From the NCBI RefSeq assembly GCF_001940225.2, contig NZ_CP135164.1, forward strand, positions 62,001 through 126,000: a stretch of DNA of 64,000 bases, read 5' to 3'. Each line of letters begins with the position of its first letter. The stretch's first letter is position 1. Below are positions 62,808 through 64,000 of this stretch, piece by piece. The translations under genes were made by a program, and so were the position numbers. The notes beneath the pieces are model-generated. The model searched no databases. It was not told the DNA's origin and was given only the letters and a program-made list of their open reading frames with translations. The stretch comes from Roseburia sp. 499. Lineage in GTDB: Bacteria; Bacillota; Clostridia; Lachnospirales; Lachnospiraceae.

Positions 62808-62854
62808 AAGCAATATATAGTGTGAAGAAAAAAGATGAACACTATATTTAGTAA
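62808..62854 (+). promoter_or_regulatory. Two NrdR-box-like operators
   Basis: Against the consensus acaCwAtATaTwGtgt, the site at 62808-62823 matches 14 of 16 and the site at 62839-62854 matches 13 of 16. Their starts are 31 bp apart, three helical turns, as usual for tandem NrdR boxes. They lie over the transcription start and leader of nrdD, so NrdR (with dATP/ATP) should repress it. Confidence 0.75.
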
Positions 62855-62869
62855 TTTGGAGGGAATGAA

Positions 62870-64000
62870 ATGAGAATTATCAAGAGAAGCGGAAAAGAAG
62901 TGGGCTTTGATGTTACCAAGATTATTGAAGCTATCCGCAAAGCAAATAAAGAAGTATCTGAAAATGAACAGCTGACAGAAAAGCAGATTCTGAATATTAC
63001 AGAACGTATCACAGATTTCTGTGAAGCGATGGACAGAACATATAATGTAGAAGAGATTCAAGATTTAGTAGAAAACCAATTAATGGAATACAAGGCATTT
63101 GAAGTTGCCAGAAAGTATATTACATATCGCTATAAGCGTGCACTGGTGCGTAAGTCGAATTCTACCGATCAGCAGATTTTGAGTTTGATTGAATGTAATA
63201 ATGAGGAGATTAAGCAAGAGAATTCCAACAAGAATCCAATTGTAAATAGCGTACAGCGAGACTATATGGCAGGAGAGGTCAGCAAAGATATTACAAGACG
63301 TTTTCTTTTGCCGGACAATATTGTACGCGCCCATGAGGAAGGAATTATCCATTTCCATGATGCAGATTATTTTGCACAGCATATGCATAACTGTTGTCTG
63401 GTGAATCTGGAAGATATGTTGCAGAATGGCACTGTAATCAGTGAGACTATGATAGAGAAGCCAAAGAGCTTTTCTACTGCGTGTAATGTAGCAACACAGG
63501 CAATCGCTCAAATTGCCAGCTCACAGTATGGTGGACAGAGCATTACACTTTCTCATTTGGCACCATTTGTAGATGTAAGCCGCCAAAAATTGAGAAGAAT
63601 TGTAAAGGAAGAGTTTGAGGCAGCAGGTCTTGGATTAAATGAAGAGAAAATAAATGAAATAGCTGAGATGCGCGTAAGGGAAGAGATAAAACGTGGCGTG
63701 CAGATGATACAGTATCAGGTCATTACGCTGATGACAACTAATGGCCAAGCACCGTTTGTTACCGTATTTATGTATCTGAACGAGGTGCCGGAGGGACGTA
63801 CCAGAGATGACCTTGCTATGGTGATTGAGGAAATGCTGATTCAACGCATGCAAGGGGTTAAGAATGAGAAGGGTGTTTATATTACACCTGCATTTCCAAA
63901 ACTTATTTATGTTCTGGAAGAGGATAATATCAAAGAAGGAAGTAAATACTGGAGATTGACGGAATTAGCAGCAAAATGTACTGCAAAGCGTATGGTACCG
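62870..64000 (+). CDS. nrdD: Anaerobic ribonucleoside-triphosphate reductase, 3' end cut by window
   Basis: 377 codons from the ATG at 62870 (GGAGGG upstream), open to the window's end; the complete enzyme is about 700-780 residues. Residues 1-90 are an ATP-cone (IIKRSGKEVGFDVTKIIEAI), the allosteric dATP/ATP site. Then follow DYMAGEVSKDITRRFLLP, FHDADYFAQHMHNCCLVNLEDML, and SSQYGGQSITLSHLAPFVD, characteristic of NrdD. The glycyl-radical site and zinc cysteines lie in the missing C-terminus. It makes deoxynucleotides without oxygen, needing the activase NrdG, not in view. Confidence 0.95.
   Translation, partial: MRIIKRSGKEVGFDVTKIIEAIRKANKEVSENEQLTEKQILNITERITDFCEAMDRTYNVEEIQDLVENQLMEYKAFEVARKYITYRYKRALVRKSNSTDQQILSLIECNNEEIKQENSNKNPIVNSVQRDYMAGEVSKDITRRFLLPDNIVRAHEEGIIHFHDADYFAQHMHNCCLVNLEDMLQNGTVISETMIEKPKSFSTACNVATQAIAQIASSQYGGQSITLSHLAPFVDVSRQKLRRIVKEEFEAAGLGLNEEKINEIAEMRVREEIKRGVQMIQYQVITLMTTNGQAPFVTVFMYLNEVPEGRTRDDLAMVIEEMLIQRMQGVKNEKGVYITPAFPKLIYVLEEDNIKEGSKYWRLTELAAKCTAKRMVP

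Overview
The window looks like part of the chromosome of a flagellated, low-GC Clostridia, most likely a member of the Lachnospiraceae (Roseburia / Agathobacter / Butyrivibrio-like). The grounds are AT-rich coding, strong AGGAGG-type ribosome binding sites, the Firmicute order rpmG-secE-nusG-rplK-rplA-rplJ-rplL-rpoB-rpoC-rpsL-rpsG-fusA-tuf, a small DUF6465-type protein, a DUF4179 anti-sigma factor and an anaerobic NrdD. The species call is inference.

Bases 1-36.7 kb are a dense glycan-assembly island. Two CgeB-like glycosyltransferases lie on the minus strand at the left edge. Thirty genes then follow on the plus strand, mostly touching or overlapping: GT2, GT4, GT-D, DUF4422 and CgeB-like glycosyltransferases, several TPR-GT2-methyltransferase fusions, and an FkbM methyltransferase. 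There is a UDP-GlcNAc-derived deoxy-amino-sugar cassette (CapE-type dehydratase/epimerase, RmlD-type reductase, WecB-type 2-epimerase), a CDP-glucose synthase and a radical SAM/SPASM enzyme. Three paralogous Rossmann plus SGNH-like proteins sit next to a carrier protein and a DltA-like amino-acid adenylating enzyme. I see no membrane protein in the island: no flippase, polymerase, exporter or lipid-linked initiating transferase. That argues for glycosylation in the cytosol. A FliD-like gene converges on the island from the right and has a sigma-28-type promoter. A small gene inside the island also has a sigma-28-like promoter. The best reading is a flagellin glycosylation island that carries a Dlt-like amino-acyl (or acyl) decoration module.

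Bases 38.2-56.8 kb are the transcription/translation core: rpmG-secE-nusG from tandem promoters, L11, an L1-binding-site mimic before L1, an L10 leader with attenuator before rplJ-rplL, rpoB-rpoC, and the str operon, with tuf having its own promoter. Between rplL and rpoB lies a non-ribosomal insert: an ECF sigma factor, its DUF4179 anti-sigma partner, and a decayed signal peptidase I remnant that has lost its catalytic serine.

Bases 56.8-64 kb hold single genes with their own promoters and terminators: a DUF6465-type protein and an orphan ParA ATPase; a FabF-type ketoacyl synthase whose canonical start is followed by an in-frame stop; a sugar-binding lipoprotein paired with a chemoreceptor; and the 5' part of nrdD behind two NrdR-box-like sites 31 bp apart. 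I saw no tRNA, rRNA, CRISPR array, insertion sequence or phage gene.
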